Position numbers and translations under genes: made by a program. From the NCBI GenBank assembly GCA_001914705.1, contig MNDB01000030.1, positions 1 through 5,339 on the forward strand: a stretch of DNA of 5,339 bases, written 5' to 3'. Positions within the stretch are counted from its first letter, which is position 1. Every line of letters starts with the position of its first letter. Shown here one piece after another: positions 4,948 through 5,339 of this stretch. The DNA is from Actinobacteria bacterium 13_2_20CM_68_14. GTDB taxonomy: Bacteria; Actinomycetota; Thermoleophilia; Gaiellales; Gaiellaceae. Below the pieces are notes generated by a model. That model saw nothing but the letters and a program-made list of their open reading frames with translations, had not been told where the DNA came from and did no database searches.

Positions 4948-5339
4948 CGCCGTGCGGCGATCCAGGTCCTCGCGCGGTGGGCCCCACCTCTCGGCGGCCT
5001 CGCGGTCGCCCTCGCCGTACTCGTACGGCTTCCCTTCTGGAACGCTCCACTCACCGCCGACGAGGGGGGTTACGCCGAGGTGGCCCGGTTGTGGAGCCAC
5101 GGCGCGACCCTCTACGGCGGCGCCTGGGTCGACCGCCCGCAAGGCCTCATACTCGTTTTTCGCGCTCTCCATCTGTTCGGCGGCTCCCCGTTGGCAATGC
5201 GCGCAGCCGCGGCGGTAGTGGCGGCGCTCGTCGTCGCCGCGACGATGCTGCTCACCCTCCGGCTGGCCCGCGGGAGGATAACGGCGGTCACGGCCGGGCT
5301 GCTGGCGGCAACCGTCGGGGCCTCCCCGTTCATCGAGTC
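4948..5339 (+). CDS. GT-C (GT39/ArnT/PMT-like) membrane glycosyltransferase, 5' part
   Basis: The frame read from 4948 is open to the window edge and continues outside it. It gives 130 residues: a basic lead (RRAAIQVLAR), a first membrane segment (about 13-31), then TADEGGYAEVARLW with the Asp-Glu pair at 38-39, LYGGAWVDRPQG (55-66), GLILVFRALHLFGGS, and two further hydrophobic stretches from about 86. In GT-C enzymes the acidic pair in the first outer loop, just after the first membrane helix, is the catalytic/metal site, and the DRP(P) segment is typical of the GT39 group. Such enzymes use a polyprenyl-phosphate sugar outside the membrane. In codons 5041-5160, 33 of 40 end in G/C in this frame, against 29 of 40 in the antisense PAP2 frame. 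No ATG, GTG, TTG or CTG occurs in frame between 4753 and 5079, so the start is unresolved; 4948 is only the limit of what I can support. It is divergent from the PAP2 gene. Confidence 0.75.

Noticed and set aside
4880..5218. Plus-strand 112-codon frame rich in Ser/Pro
   Set aside because: It is offset by one base from the GT39-like frame that carries the conserved motifs. Its Ser/Pro/Arg-rich product is a typical out-of-frame reading of GC-rich DNA.

Overview
The window is GC-rich DNA with strongly G/C-ending codons in the confident genes. It looks like a high-GC actinomycete. The form of the seryl-tRNA synthetase C-terminus and the style of the PAP2 and GT39-like membrane proteins remind me of the Thermoleophilia/Gaiellales, but that is an impression from memory and not a proven assignment.

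Layout from left to right. The window opens inside serS, whose last ~220 codons are present on + with the catalytic motifs intact (to 667). Its tail overlaps by 14 bp the tail of a convergent minus-strand gene for an almost uninterrupted coiled-coil protein (654-1715). Beyond an 86-bp divergent gap lies a tRNA-Ser(UGA) gene on + (1802-1890), so the enzyme that charges tRNA-Ser and one of its substrates share a locus. A 249-bp gap follows, holding a possible small leader ORF. Next comes a gene for an exported, propeller-like protein with two Asp-rich inserts and a His-rich tail (2140-3051). Two hairpins in a row close that unit (3077-3139).

A second + unit has two small soluble enzymes 31 bp apart: a DUF442/rhodanese-like protein with a CRxGxRS loop (3208-3651) and a GFA/CENP-V-fold zinc protein with all seven expected cysteines (3683-4078). 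Converging on it, 8 bp away, is a minus-strand membrane phosphatase/phosphotransferase of the PAP2_3 type (core 4087-4947).

The right edge holds the most instructive region. The + strand from about 4948 to the window end encodes the start of a GT-C/GT39-like membrane glycosyltransferase (TADEGGY and VDRPQG motifs, then membrane segments), and it runs out of the window. The minus-strand PAP2 reading frame stays open through this region to an ATG at 5172, with exactly the same triplet boundaries. The first ~75 residues of the long PAP2 reading are therefore probably just the antisense of the glycosyltransferase gene. Neither gene has a convincing start codon here.

I see no mobile element, CRISPR array or defence system. 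Most of the window is ordinary chromosomal content. The points worth a second look are the Asp/His-rich secreted protein, the start conflict at the PAP2/GT39 junction, the tandem hairpins, and the serS / coiled-coil / tRNA-Ser arrangement.
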